DNA of 64,000 nt from Sisyra terminalis (GCA_958496175.1 OY292278.1:49476001-49540000); one strand, 5' to 3'. Counted from the stretch's first letter, positions 1 to 14,632 are shown. A program made the numbers and translations. The notes: generated by a model from the sequence alone, not told the origin.

Positions 1-600
1 GAAAATTGTCCTTTTTGCAACTTTGAAATGGAATTGTGAGCGTCCTGTTGCCCACAGGAGTAAATTTTTTTCACATTAGTATTCATTTAATGGCCTTGTT
101 TCATGATCCGTTGAGAAAAGTGTTCCTCATCATGAAAAGTCACCCCCTTAAAATGGCTTAATTTCGTACATAAATTGTCGCATTGATATGTAAATCCTAA
201 ACTTTCCCCATTTAATTCCCGGCCTAATATCCCGTAAAAACCTAATATTTTGATTTAACCATGAAATGGATGATTCAACCAATAATATTCAGCTTTATTT
301 CAACAAAAATAACCATCCCTTATATCCTTAGTTTCCTGTTGAAAATTGTCCTTTTTGCAACTTTGAAATGGAATTGTGAGCGTCCTGTTGCCCTCAGGAG
401 TAAATTTTTTTCACATTAGTATTCACTTAAAGGCCTTGTTTCATGATCCGTTGAGAAAAGTGTTCCTCATCATGAAAAGTCACCCCCTTAAAATGGCTTA
501 ATTTCATACATAAATTGTCGCATTGATATGCAACTCCTTAACTTTCCTTTTTTAATTCCCGGCCCAATATCCCGTAAAAACCTAATATTTTGCATTAAAC

Positions 601-1620
601 ATGAAATGGATGATTCAACTAATAATATTCAGCTTTATTTCAACAAAAATAACCATCGCTTATATCCTTAGTTTCCTGTTGAAAATTGTCCTTTTTGCAA
701 CTTTGAAATGGAATTGTGAGCGTCCTGTTGCCCACAGGAGTAAATTTTATTCACATTAGTATTCATTTAATGGCCTTGTTTCATGATCCGTTGAGAAAAG
801 TATTCCTCATCATGAAAAGTCACCCCCTTAAAATGGCTTAATTTCGTACATAAATTGTCGCATTGATATGTAAATCCTAAACTTTCCCCATTTAATTCCC
901 GGCCCAATATCCCGTATAAACCTAATATTTTGCATTAAACATGAAATGGATGATTCAACTAATAATATTCAGCTTTATTTCAACGAAAATATCCATCCCT
1001 TATATCCTTGTTTAGCAGTTAAAAATTGTCCTTTTTGCAATTTTGAAATGGAATTGTGAGCGTCCTGTTGCCCACAGGAGTAAATTTTTTTCACATTAGT
1101 ATTCACTTAAAGGCCTTGTTTCATGATCCGTTGAGAAATGTATGCCTTATCATGAAAAGTCACCCCCTTAAAATGGCTTAATTTCATACATAAATTGTCG
1201 CATTGATATGCAACTCCTTAACTTTCCTTTTTTAATTCCCGGCCCAATATCCCGTAAAAACCTAATATTTTGCATTAAACATGAAATGGATGATTCAACT
1301 AATAATATTCAGCTTTATTTCAACAAAAATAACCATCCCTTATATCCTTAGTTTCCTGTTGAAAATTGTCCTTTTTGCAACTTTGAAATGGAATTGTGAG
1401 CGTCCTGTTGCCCACAGGAGTAAATTTTTTTCACATTAGTATTCACTTAAAGGCCTTGTTTCATGATCCGTTGAGAAAAGTATGCCTCATCATGAAAAGT
1501 CACCCCCTTAAAATGGCTTAATTTCATACATAAATTGCCGCATTGATATGCAACTCCTTTACTTTCCTTTTTTAATTCCCGGCCCAATATACCGTAAAAA
1601 CCTAATATTTTGATTTAACC
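601..1620 (+). repeat. Three-monomer block repeated at 5,701-6,720
   Basis: Three consecutive monomers, recognised by TAAATTTTATTCACA, then CGAAAATATCC with the unusual TTTAGCAGTTAAAAA segment and TATGCCTTAT, then an AACTAATAATATTC monomer, reappear in the same order at 5,701-6,720 (offset 15 monomers). The third monomer changes type near its end in the second copy, marking a recombination junction. Confidence 0.8.
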
Positions 1621-1960
1621 ATGAAATGGATGATTCATCCAATAATATTCTGCTTTATTTCAACAAAAATAACCATCCCTTATATCCTTAGTTTCCTGTT
1701 GAAAATTGTCCTTTTTGCAACTTTGAAATGGAATTGTGAGCGTCCTGTTGCCCACAGAAGTATATTTTTTTCACATTAGTATTCACTTAAAGGCCTTGTT
1801 TCATGATCCGTTGAGAAAAGTATGCCTCATCATGAAAAGTCACCCCCTTAAAATGGCTTAATTTCATACATAAATTGTCGCATTGATATGCAACTCCTTA
1901 ACTTTCCTTTTTTAATTCCCGGCCCAATATCCCGTAAAAACCTAATATTTTGCAATAATC

Positions 1961-4340
1961 ATGAAATGGAAGATTCAACCAATAATATTCAGCTTTATTT
2001 CAACAAAAATAACCATCCCTTATATCCTTAGTTTCCTGTTGAAAATTGTCGTTTTTGCAACTTTGAAATGGAATTGTGAGCGTCCTGTTGCCCACAGGAG
2101 TAAATTTTTTTCACATTAGTATTCACTTAAAGGCCTTGTTTCATGATCCGTTGAGAAAAGTATGCCTCATCATGAAAAGTCACCCCCTTAAAATGGCTTA
2201 ATTTCGTACATAAATTGTCGCATTGATATGTAAATCCTAAACTTTCCCAATTTAATTCCCGGCTTAATATCCCGTAAAAACCTAATATTTTGATTTAACC
2301 ATGAAATGGATGATTCAACCAATAATATTCTGCTTTATTTCAACAAAAATAACCATCGCTTATATCCTTAGTTTCCTGTTGAAAATTGTCCTTTTTGCAA
2401 CTTTGAAATGGAATTGTGAGCGTCCTGTTGCCCACAGGAGTAAATTTTTTTCACATTAGTATTCATTTAATGGCCTTGTTTCATGATCCGTTGAGAAAAG
2501 TATGCCTCATAATGAAAAGTCACCCCCTTAAAATGGCTTAATTTCGTACATAAATTGTCGCATTGATATGTAAATCCTAAACTTTCCCCATTTAATTCCC
2601 GGCCTAATATCCCGTAAAAACCTAAAATTTTGATTTAACCATGAAATGGATGATTCAACCAATAATATTCTGCTTTATTTCAACAAAAATAACCATCCCT
2701 TATATCCTTAGTTTCCTGTTGAAAATTGTCCTTTTTGCAACTTTGAAATGGAATTGTGAGCGTCCTGTTGCCCACAGGAGTAAATTTTTTTCACATTAGT
2801 ATTCACTTAAAGGCCTTGTTTCATGATCCGTTGAGAAAAGTGTTCCTCATCATGAAAAGTTACCCCCTTAAAATGGCTTAATTTCATACATAAATTGTCG
2901 CATTGATATGCAACTCCTTAACTTTCCTTTTTTAATTCCCGGCCCAATATCCCTTAAAAATCTTATATTTTGCATTAAATATGAAATGGATGATTCAACC
3001 AATATTATTCAGCTTTATTTCAACAAAAATAACCATCCCTTATATCCTTAGTTTCCTGTTGAAAATTGTCCTTTTTGCAACTTTGAAATGGAATTGTGAG
3101 CGTCCTGTTGCCCACAGGAGTAAATTTTTTTCACATTAGTATTCACTTAAAGGCCTTGTTTCATGATCCGTTGAGAAAAGTATTCCTCATCATGAAAAGT
3201 CACCCCCTTAAAATGGCTTAATTTCGTACATAAATTGTCGCATTGATATGTAAATCCTAAACTTTCCCCATTTAATTCCCGGCCTAATATCCCGTAAAAA
3301 CCTTATATTTTGATTTAACCATGAAATGGATGATTCAACCAATAATATTCAGCTTTATTTCAACAAAAATAACCATCCCTTATATCCTTAGTTTCCTGTT
3401 GAAAATTGTCCTTTTTGCAACTTTGAAATGGAATTGTGAGCGTCCTGTTGCCCACAGGAGTAAATTTTTTTCACATTAGTATTCACTTAAAGGCCTTTTT
3501 TCATGATCCGTTGAGAAAAGTGTTCCTCATCATGAAAAGTCACCCCCTTAAAATGGCTTAATTTCGTACATAAATTGTCGCATTGATATGTAAATCCTAA
3601 ACTTTCCCCATTTAATTCCCGGCCTAATATCCCGTAAAAACCTAATATTTTGATTTAACCATGAAATGGATGATTCAACCAATAATAATCAGCTTTATTT
3701 CAACAAAAATAACCATCCCTTATATCCTTAGTTTCCTGTTGAAAATTGTCCTTTTTGCAACTTTGAAATGGAATTGTGAGCGTCCTGTTGCCCTCAGGAG
3801 TAAATTTTTTTCACATTAGTATTCACTTAAAGGCCTTGTTTCATGATCCGTTGAGAAAAGTATGCCTCATCATGAAAAGTCACCCCCTTAAAATGGCTTA
3901 ATTTCATACATAAATTGTCGCATTGATATGCAACTCCTTAACTTTCCTTTTTTAATTCCCGGCCCAATATCCCGTAAAAACCTAATATTTTGCATTAAAC
4001 ATGAAATGGATGATTCAACTAATAATATTCAGCTTTATTTCAACAAAAATAACCATCGCTTATATCCTTAGTTTCCTGTTGAAAATTGTCCTTTTTGCAA
4101 CTTTGAAATGGAATTGTGAGCGTCCTGTTGCCCACAGGAGTAAATTTTATTCTCATTAGTATTCACTTAAAGGCCTTGTTTCATGATCCGTTGAGAAAAG
4201 TATTCCTCATCATGAAAAGTCACCCCCTTAAAATGGCTTAATTTCATACATAAATTGTCGCATTGATATGCAACTCCTTAACTTTCCTTTTTTAATTCCC
4301 GGCCCAATATCCCGTAAAAACCTAATATTTTGCAATAATC
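1961..4340 (+). repeat. Higher-order repeat, 7 monomers (2,380 bp), copy 1
   Basis: Seven successive monomer types form a block that recurs at 8,421-10,800, an offset of exactly 19 monomers. Diagnostic variants occur in the same order in both: AGATTCAACC with GTTTTTGCAA, then an AATGAAAAGT monomer, CCTAAAATTT, CCCTTAAAAATC, AGGCCTTTTT, AATAATAATC with CCCTCAGGAG, and TAAATTTTATTCTC. Similarity continues past the block into two further monomers on both copies. A five-monomer subset (types 2 to 6) also occurs at 6,721-8,420. This is typical higher-order repeat structure produced by unequal exchange. Confidence 0.88.
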
Positions 4341-7300
4341 ATGAAATGGAAGATTCAACCAATAATATTCAGCTTTATTTCAACAAAAATAACCATCCCT
4401 TATATCCTTAGTTTCCTGTTGAAAATTGTCGTTTTTGCAACTTTGAAATGGAATTGTGAGCGTCCTGTTGCCCACAGGAGTAAATTTTTTTCACATTAGT
4501 ATTCACTTAAAGGCCTTGTTTCATGATCCGTTGAGAAAAGTATGCCTCATCATGAAAAGTCACCCCCTTAAAATGGCTTAATTTCGTACATAAATTGTCG
4601 CATTGATATGTAAATCCTAAACTTTCCCAATTTAATTCCCGGCTTAATATCCCGTAAAAACCTAATATTTTGATTTAACCATGAAATGGATGATTCAACC
4701 AATAATATTCTGCTTTATTTCAACAAAAATAACCATCGCTTATATCCTTAGTTTCCTGTTGAAAATTGTCCTTTTTGCAACTTTGAAATGGAATTGTGAG
4801 CGTCCTGTTGCCCACAGGAGTAAATTTTTTTCACATTAGTATTCATTTAATGGCCTTGTTTCATGATCCGTTGAGAAAAGTATGCCTCATAATGAAAAGT
4901 CACCCCCTTAAAATGGCTTAATTTCGTACATAAATTGTCGCATTGATATGTAAATCCTAAACTTTCCCCATTTAATTCCCGGCCTAATATCCCGTAAAAA
5001 CCTAAAATTTTGATTTAACCATGAAATGGATGATTCAACCAATAATATTCTGCTTTATTTCAACAAAAATAACCATCCCTTATATCCTTAGTTTCCTGTT
5101 GAAAATTGTCCTTTTTGCAACTTTGAAATGGAATTGTGAGCGTCCTGTTGCCCTCAGGAGTAAATTTTTTTCACATTAGTGTTCATTTAATGGCCTTGTT
5201 TCATGATCCGTTGAGAAAAGTATTCCTCATCATGAAAAGTCACCCCCTTAAAATGGCTTAATTTCGTACATAAATTGTCGCATTGATATGTAAATCCTAA
5301 ACTTTCCCCATTTAATTCCCGGCCCAATATCCCGTATAAACCTAATATTTTGCATTAAACATGAAATGGATGATTCAACCAATAATATTCTGCTTTATTT
5401 CAACAAAAATAACCATCGCTTATATCCTTAGTTTCCTGTTGAAAATTGTCCTTTTTGCAACTTTGAAATGGAATTGTGAGCGTCCTGTTGCCCACAGGAG
5501 TAAATTTTTTTCACATTAGTATTCATTTAATGGCCTTGTTTCATGATCCGTTGAGAAAAGTGTTCCTCATCATGAAAAGTCACCCCCTTAAAATGGCTTA
5601 ATTTCATACATAAATTGTCGCATTGATATGCAACTCCTTAACTTTCCTTTTTTAATTCCCGGCCCAATATCCCGTAAAAACCTAATATTTTGCATTAAAC
5701 ATGAAATGGATGATTCAACTAATAATATTCAGCTTTATTTCAACAAAAATAACCATCGCTTATATCCTTAGTTTCCTGTTGAAAATTGTCCTTTTTGCAA
5801 CTTTGAAATGGAATTGTGAGCGTCCTGTTGCCCACAGGAGTAAATTTTATTCACATTAGTATTCATTTAATGGCCTTGTTTCATGATCCGTTGAGAAAAG
5901 TATTCCTCATCATGAAAAGTCACCCCCTTAAAATGGCTTAATTTCGTACATAAATTGTCGCATTGATATGTAAATCCTAAACTTTCCCCATTTAATTCCC
6001 GGCCCAATATCCCGTATAAACCTAATATTTTGCATTAAACATGAAATGGATGATTCAACTAATAATATTCAGCTTTATTTCAACGAAAATATCCATCCCT
6101 TATATCCTTGTTTAGCAGTTAAAAATTGTCCTTTTTGCAATTTTGAAATGGAATTGTGAGCGTCCTGTTGCCCACAGGAGTAAATTTTTTTCACATTAGT
6201 ATTCACTTAAAGGCCTTGTTTCATGATCCGTTGAGAAATGTATGCCTTATCATGAAAAGTCACCCCCTTAAAATGGCTTAATTTCATACATAAATTGTCG
6301 CATTGAAATGCAACTCCTTAACTTTCCTTTTTTAATTCCCGGCCCAATATCCCGTAAAAACCTAATATTTTGCATTAAACATGAAATGGATGATTCAACT
6401 AATAATATTCAGCTTTATTTCAACAAAAATAACCATCCCTTATATCCTTAGTTTCCTGTTGAAAATTGTCCTTTTTGCAACTTTGAAATGGAATTGTGAG
6501 CGTCCTGTTGCCCACAGGAGTAAATTTTTTTCACATTAGTATTCACTTAAAGGCCTTGTTTCATGATCCGTTGAGAAAAGTATGCCTCATCATGAAAAGT
6601 CACCCCCTTAAAATGGCTTAATTTCGTACATAAATTGTCGCATTGATATGTAAATCCTAAACTTTCCCAATTTAATTCCCGGCTTAATATCCCGTAAAAA
6701 CCTAATATTTTGATTTAACCATGAAATGGATGATTCAACCAATAATATTCTGCTTTATTTCAACAAAAATAACCATCGCTTATATCCTTAGTTTCCTGTT
6801 GAAAATTGTCCTTTTTGCAACTTTGAAATGGAATTGTGAGCGTCCTGTTGCCCACAGGAGTAAATTTTTTTCACATTAGTATTCATTTAATGGCCTTGTT
6901 TCATGATCCGTTGAGAAAAGTATGCCTCATAATGAAAAGTCACCCCCTTAAAATGGCTTAATTTCGTACATAAATTGTCGCATTGATATGTAAATCCTAA
7001 ACTTTCCCCATTTAATTCCCGGCCTAATATCCCGTAAAAACCTAAAATTTTGATTTAACCATGAAATGGATGATTCAACCAATAATATTCTGCTTTATTT
7101 CAACAAAAATAACCATCCCTTATATCCTTAGTTTCCTGTTGAAAATTGTCCTTTTTGCAACTTTGAAATGGAATTGTGAGCGTCCTGTTGCCCACAGGAG
7201 TAAATTTTTTTCACATTAGTATTCACTTAAAGGCCTTGTTTCATGATCCGTTGAGAAAAGTGTTCCTCATCATGAAAAGTTACCCCCTTAAAATGGCTTA

Positions 7301-8420
7301 ATTTCATACATAAATTGTCGCATTGATATGCAACTCCTTAACTTTCCTTTTTTAATTCCCGGCCCAATATCCCTTAAAAATCTTATATTTTGCATTAAAT
7401 ATGAAATGGATGATTCAACCAATATTATTCAGCTTTATTTCAACAAAAATAACCATCCCTTATATCCTTAGTTTCCTGTTGAAAATTGTCCTTTTTGCAA
7501 CTTTGAAATGGAATTGTGAGCGTCCTGTTGCCCACAGGAGTAAATTTTTTTCACATTAGTATTCACTTAAAGGCCTTGTTTCATGATCCGTTGAGAAAAG
7601 TATTCCTCATCATGAAAAGTCACCCCCTTAAAATGGCTTAATTTCGTACATAAATTGTCGCATTGATATGTAAATCCTAAACTTTCCCCATTTAATTCCC
7701 GGCCTAATATCCCGTAAAAACCTTATATTTTGATTTAACCATGAAATGGATGATTCAACCAATAATATTCAGCTTTATTTCAACAAAAATAACCATCCCT
7801 TATATCCTTAGTTTCCTGTTGAAAATTGTCCTTTTTGCAACTTTGAAATGGAATTGTGAGCGTCCTGTTGCCCACAGGAGTAAATTTTTTTCACATTAGT
7901 ATTCACTTAAAGGCCTTTTTTCATGATCCGTTGAGAAAAGTGTTCCTCATCATGAAAAGTCACCCCCTTAAAATGGCTTAATTTCGTACATAAATTGTCG
8001 CATTGATATGTAAATCCTAAACTTTCCCCATTTAATTCCCGGCCTAATATCCCGTAAAAACCTAATATTTTGATTTAACCATGAAATGGATGATTCAACC
8101 AATAATAATCAGCTTTATTTCAACAAAAATAACCATCCCTTATATCCTTAGTTTCCTGTTGAAAATTGTCCTTTTTGCAACTTTGAAATGGAATTGTGAG
8201 CGTCCTGTTGCCCTCAGGAGTAAATTTTTTTCACATTAGTATTCACTTAAAGGCCTTGTTTCATGATCCGTTGAGAAAAGTGTTCCTCATCATGAAAAGT
8301 TACCCCCTTAAAATGGCTTAATTTCATACATAAATTGTCGCATTGATATGCAACTCCTTAACTTTCCTTTTTTAATTCCCGGCCCAATATCCCGTAAAAA
8401 CCTAATATTTTGCAATAATC

Positions 8421-10800
8421 ATGAAATGGAAGATTCAACCAATAATATTCAGCTTTATTTCAACAAAAATAACCATCCCTTATATCCTTAGTTTCCTGTT
8501 GAAAATTGTCGTTTTTGCAACTTTGAAATGGAATTGTGAGCGTCCTGTTGCCCACAGGAGTAAATTTTTTTCACATTAGTATTCACTTAAAGGCCTTGTT
8601 TCATGATCCGTTGAGAAAAGTATGCCTCATCATGAAAAGTCACCCCCTTAAAATGGCTTAATTTCGTACATAAATTGTCGCATTGATATGTAAATCCTAA
8701 ACTTTCCCAATTTAATTCCCGGCTTAATATCCCGTAAAAACCTAATATTTTGATTTAACCATGAAATGGATGATTCAACCAATAATATTCTGCTTTATTT
8801 CAACAAAAATAACCATCGCTTATATCCTTAGTTTCCTGTTGAAAATTGTCCTTTTTGCAACTTTGAAATGGAATTGTGAGCGTCCTGTTGCCCACAGGAG
8901 TAAATTTTTTTCACATTAGTATTCATTTAATGGCCTTGTTTCATGATCCGTTGAGAAAAGTATGCCTCATAATGAAAAGTCACCCCCTTAAAATGGCTTA
9001 ATTTCGTACATAAATTGTCGCATTGATATGTAAATCCTAAACTTTCCCCATTTAATTCCCGGCCTAATATCCCGTAAAAACCTAAAATTTTGATTTAACC
9101 ATGAAATGGATGATTCAACCAATAATATTCTGCTTTATTTCAACAAAAATAACCATCCCTTATATCCTTAGTTTCCTGTTGAAAATTGTCCTTTTTGCAA
9201 CTTTGAAATGGAATTGTGAGCGTCCTGTTGCCCACAGGAGTAAATTTTTTTCACATTAGTATTCACTTAAAGGCCTTGTTTCATGATCCGTTGAGAAAAG
9301 TGTTCCTCATCATGAAAAGTTACCCCCTTAAAATGGCTTAATTTCATACATAAATTGTCGCATTGATATGCAACTCCTTAACTTTCCTTTTTTAATTCCC
9401 GGCCCAATATCCCTTAAAAATCTTATATTTTGCATTAAATATGAAATGGATGATTCAACCAATATTATTCAGCTTTATTTCAACAAAAATAACCATCCCT
9501 TATATCCTTAGTTTCCTGTTGAAAATTGTCCTTTTTGCAACTTTGAAATGGAATTGTGAGCGTCCTGTTGCCCACAGGAGTAAATTTTTTTCACATTAGT
9601 ATTCACTTAAAGGCCTTGTTTCATGATCCGTTGAGAAAAGTATTCCTCATCATGAAAAGTCACCCCCTTAAAATGGCTTAATTTCGTACATAAATTGTCG
9701 CATTGATATGTAAATCCTAAACTTTCCCCATTTAATTCCCGGCCTAATATCCCGTAAAAACCTTATATTTTGATTTAACCATGAAATGGATGATTCAACC
9801 AATAATATTCAGCTTTATTTCAACAAAAATAACCATCCCTTATATCCTTAGTTTCCTGTTGAAAATTGTCCTTTTTGCAACTTTGAAATGGAATTGTGAG
9901 CGTCCTGTTGCCCACAGGAGTAAATTTTTTTCACATTAGTATTCACTTAAAGGCCTTTTTTCATGATCCGTTGAGAAAAGTGTTCCTCATCATGAAAAGT
10001 CACCCCCTTAAAATGGCTTAATTTCGTACATAAATTGTCGCATTGATATGTAAATCCTAAACTTTCCCCATTTAATTCCCGGCCTAATATCCCGTAAAAA
10101 CCTAATATTTTGATTTAACCATGAAATGGATGATTCAACCAATAATAATCAGCTTTATTTCAACAAAAATAACCATCCCTTATATCCTTAGTTTCCTGTT
10201 GAAAATTGTCCTTTTTGCAACTTTGAAATGGAATTGTGAGCGTCCTGTTGCCCTCAGGAGTAAATTTTTTTCACATTAGTATTCACTTAAAGGCCTTGTT
10301 TCATGATCCGTTGAGAAAAGTATGCCTCATCATGAAAAGTCACCCCCTTAAAATGGCTTAATTTCATACATAAATTGTCGCATTGATATGCAACTCCTTA
10401 ACTTTCCTTTTTTAATTCCCGGCCCAATATCCCGTAAAAACCTAATATTTTGCATTAAACATGAAATGGATGATTCAACTAATAATATTCAGCTTTATTT
10501 CAACAAAAATAACCATCGCTTATATCCTTAGTTTCCTGTTGAAAATTGTCCTTTTTGCAACTTTGAAATGGAATTGTGAGCGTCCTGTTGCCCACAGGAG
10601 TAAATTTTATTCTCATTAGTATTCACTTAAAGGCCTTGTTTCATGATCCGTTGAGAAAAGTATTCCTCATCATGAAAAGTCACCCCCTTAAAATGGCTTA
10701 ATTTCATACATAAATTGTCGCATTGATATGCAACTCCTTAACTTTCCTTTTTTAATTCCCGGCCCAATATCCCGTAAAAACCTAATATTTTGCAATAATC
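8421..10800 (+). repeat. Higher-order repeat, 7 monomers (2,380 bp), copy 2
   Basis: Second copy of the seven-monomer block described at 1,961-4,340, with the same monomer variants in the same order. Only occasional base differences were seen by eye. Confidence 0.88.
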
Positions 10801-13800
10801 ATGAAATGGAAGATTCAACCAATAATATTCAGCTTTATTTCAACAAAAATAACCATCCCTTATATCCTTAGTTTCCTGTTGAAAATTGTCGTTTTTGCAA
10901 CTTTGAAATGGAATTGTGAGCGTCCTGTTGCCCACAGGAGTAAATTTTTTTCACATTAGTATTCACTTAAAGGCCTTGTTTCATGATCCGTTGAGAAAAG
11001 TATGCCTCATCATGAAAAGTCACCCCCTTAAAATGGCTTAATTTCGTACATAAATTGTCGCATTGATATGTAAATCCTAAACTTTCCCAATTTAATTCCC
11101 GGCTTAATATCCCGTAAAAACCTAATATTTTGATTTAACCATGAAATGGATGATTCAACCAATAATATTCTGCTTTATTTCAACAAAAATAACCATCGCT
11201 TATATCCTTAGTTTCCTGTTGAAAATTGTCCTTTTTGCAACTTTGAAATGGAATTGTGAGCGTCCTGTTGCCCACAGGAGTAAATTTTTTTCACATTAGT
11301 ATTCATTTAATGGCCTTGTTTCATGATCCGTTGAGAAAAGTATGCCTCATAATGAAAAGTCACCCCCTTAAAATGGCTTAATTTCGTACATAAATTGTCG
11401 CATTGATATGTAAATCCTAAACTTTCCCCATTTAATTCCCGGCCTAATATCCCGTAAAAACCTAAAATTTTGATTTAACCATGAAATGGATGATTCAACC
11501 AATAATATTCTGCTTTATTTCAACAAAAATAACCATCCCTTATATCCTTAGTTTCCTGTTGAAAATTGTCCTTTTTGCAACTTTGAAATGGAATTGTGAG
11601 CGTCCTGTTGCCCACAGGAGTAAATTTTTTTCACATTAGTATTCACTTAAAGGCCTTGTTTCATGATCCGTTGAGAAAAGTATGCCTCATCATGAAAAGT
11701 CACCCCCTTAAAATGGCGTAATTTCATACATAAATTGCCGCATTGATATGCAACTCCTTAACTTTCCTTTTTTAATTCCCGGCCCAATATCCCGTAAAAA
11801 CCTAATATTTTGCATTAAACATGAAATGGATGATTCAACTAATAATATTCAGCTTTATTTCAACAAAAATAACCATCCCTTATATCCTTAGTTTCCTGTT
11901 GAAAATTGTCCTTTTTGCAAATTTGAAATGGAATTGTGAGCGTCCTGTTGCCCACAGGAGTAAATTTTTTTCACATTAGTATTCACTTAAAGGCCTTGTT
12001 TCATGATCCGTTGAGAAAAGTATGCCTCATCATGAAAAGTCACCCCCTTAAAATGGCTTAATTTCATACATAAATTGCCGCATTGATATGCAACTCCTTA
12101 ACTTTCCTTTTTTAATTCCCGGCCCAATATACCGTAAAAACCTAATATTTTGATTTAACCATGAAATGGATGATTCATCCAATAATATTCTGCTTTATTT
12201 CAACAAAAATAACCATCCCTTATATCCTTAGTTTCCTGTTGAAAATTGTCCTTTTTGCAACTTTGAAATGGAATTGTGAGCGTCCTGTTGCCCACAGAAG
12301 TATATTTTTTTCACATTAGTATTCACTTAAAGGCCTTGTTTCATGATCCGTTGAGAAAAGTATGCCTCATCATGAAAAGTCACCCCCTTAAAATGGCTTA
12401 ATTTCATACATAAATTGTCGCATAGATATGCAACTCCTTAACTTTCCTTTTTTAATTCCCGGCCCAATATCTCGTAAAAACCTAATATTTTGCAATAATC
12501 ATGAAATGGAAGATTCAACCAATAATATTCAGCTTTATTTCAACAAAAATAACCATCCCTTATATCCTTAGTTTCCTGTTGAAAATTGTCGTTTTTGCAA
12601 CTTTGAAATGGAATTGTGAGCGTCCTGTTGCCCACAGGAGTAAATTTTTTTCACATTAGTATTCACTTAAAGGCCTTGTTTCATGATCCGTTGAGAAAAG
12701 TATGCCTCATCATGAAAAGTCACCCCCTTAAAATGGCTTAATTTCGTACATAAATTGTCGCATTGATATGTAAATCCTAAACTTTCCCAATTTAATTCCC
12801 GGCCTAATATCCCGTAAAAACCTAAAATTTTGATTTAACCATGAAATGGAAGATTCAACCAATAATATTCTGCTTTATTTCAACAAAAATAACCATCGCT
12901 TATATCCTTAGTTTCCTGTTGAAAATTGTCCTTTTTGCAACTTTGAAATGGAATTGTGAGCGTCCTGTTGCCCACAGGAGTAAATTTTTTTCACATTAGT
13001 ATTCATTTAATGGCCTTGTTTCATGATCCGTTGAGAAAAGTATGCCTCATAATGAAAAGTCACCCCCTTAAAATGGCTTAATTTCGTACATAAATTGTCG
13101 CATTGATATGTAAATCCTAAACTTTCCCCATTTAATTCCCGGCCTAATATCCCGTAAAAACCTAAAATTTTGATTTAACCATGAAATGGATGATTCAACC
13201 AATAATATTCTGCTTTATTTCAACAAAAATAATCATCCCTTATATCCTTAGTTTCCTGTTGAAAATTGTCCTTTTTGCAACTTTGAAATGGAATTGTGAG
13301 CGTCCTGTTGCCCACAGGAGTAAATTTTTTTCACATTAGTATTCACTTAAAGGCCTTGTTTCATGATCCGTTGAGAAAAGTGTTCCTCATCATGAAAAGT
13401 CACCCCCTTAAAGTGGCTTAATTTCATACATAAATTGTCGCATTGATATGCAACTCCTTAACTTTCCTTTTTTAATTCCCGGCCCAATATCCCTTAAAAA
13501 TCTTATATTTTGCATTAAATATGAAATGGATGATTCAACCAATATTATTCAGCTTTATTTCAACAAAAATAACCATCCCTTATATCCTTAGTTTCCTGTT
13601 GAAAATTGTCCTTTTTGCAACTTTGAAATGGAATTGTGAGCGTCCTGTTGCCCACAGGAGTAAATTTTTTTCTCATTACTATTCACTTAGAGGTCTTGTT
13701 TCATGATCCGTTGAGAAAAGTATGCCTCATAATGAAAAGTCACCCCCTTAAAATGGCTCAATTTCATACATAAATTGTCGCATTGATATGCAACTCCTTA

Positions 13801-14632
13801 ACTTTCCCCTTTTAATTCCCGGCGCAATATCCCGTAAAAACCTAATATTTTGCATTAAGCATGAAATGGATGATTCAACCAATAATATTCAGCTTTATTT
13901 CAACAAAAATACCCAACCCTTATATCCTTAGTTTCCTGTTGAAAATTGTCCATTTTGCAACTTTGAAATGGAATTGTGAGCGTCCTGTTGCCCACAGGAG
14001 TAAATTTTTTTCACATTAGTATTCACTTAAAGGCCTTGTTTCATGATCCGTTGAGAAAAGTATGCCTCATCATGAAAAGTCACCCCCTTAAAATGGCTTA
14101 ATTTCGTACATAAATTGTCGCATTGATATGTAAATCCTAAACTTTCCCCATTTAATTCCCGGCCCAATATCCCGTAAAAACCTAATATTTTGCATTTCGC
14201 ATTAAATAGATGATTCAGTCAATAATATTCAGCTTTATTTAAACAAAAATAAGCATCCTTATTATCCTTATTTTCCTGGTGAAAATTGTCCTTTTTGCAA
14301 TTTTGAATTGGAATTGTGAGCGTCCTGTTGCCCACAGTAGTAAATTTTTTTCACATTACTATTCACTTAGAGGTCTTGTTTCATGATCCGTTGAGAAAAG
14401 TATGCCTCATCATGAAAAGGTCATTGTTTTATAATTATTTGAAAAAAATAGTCCTTATCAAGAATACCCATATGGCAATTTTCCTTTTTTTTGTTTTCAA
14501 GTGCAGAAGTTAGGCAACCATTGTGTCAGTTATGTATAATTGTTTTGCCTTGTATTCCTCAGTTTACATGTATATGTATCTAGAGAGTACGAGTGGTTTA
14601 AATAATAATAATAATTAATTATGTTTTTTCAG

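Larger units (their letters stand above)
1..14419 (+). repeat. Satellite DNA array, left (340-bp monomer)
   Basis: Head-to-tail tandem repeat with an exact 340-bp period. The landmark ATGAAATGGA recurs at 261, 601, 941, 1281, 1621 and so on to 13,861, giving about 42 monomers. The array is cut by the left window edge and ends abruptly inside a monomer at 14,419. Monomers differ by a few percent at diagnostic positions (ATC-GCT versus ATC-CCT, CATTTAATGG versus CACTTAAAGG, a G-to-C change at the start of CTTTTTGCAA), so they can be sorted into about 12 types. Short open frames of about 61-85 codons recur but follow the repeat and carry no recognisable domain, so they are not treated as genes. 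Array size, uniformity and AT richness suggest pericentromeric or other heterochromatin; that is inference. Confidence 0.97.

Noticed and set aside
1..14419. CRISPR-like regular repeats
   Set aside because: The units are contiguous 340-bp monomers with no spacer-repeat alternation, in a eukaryotic context.
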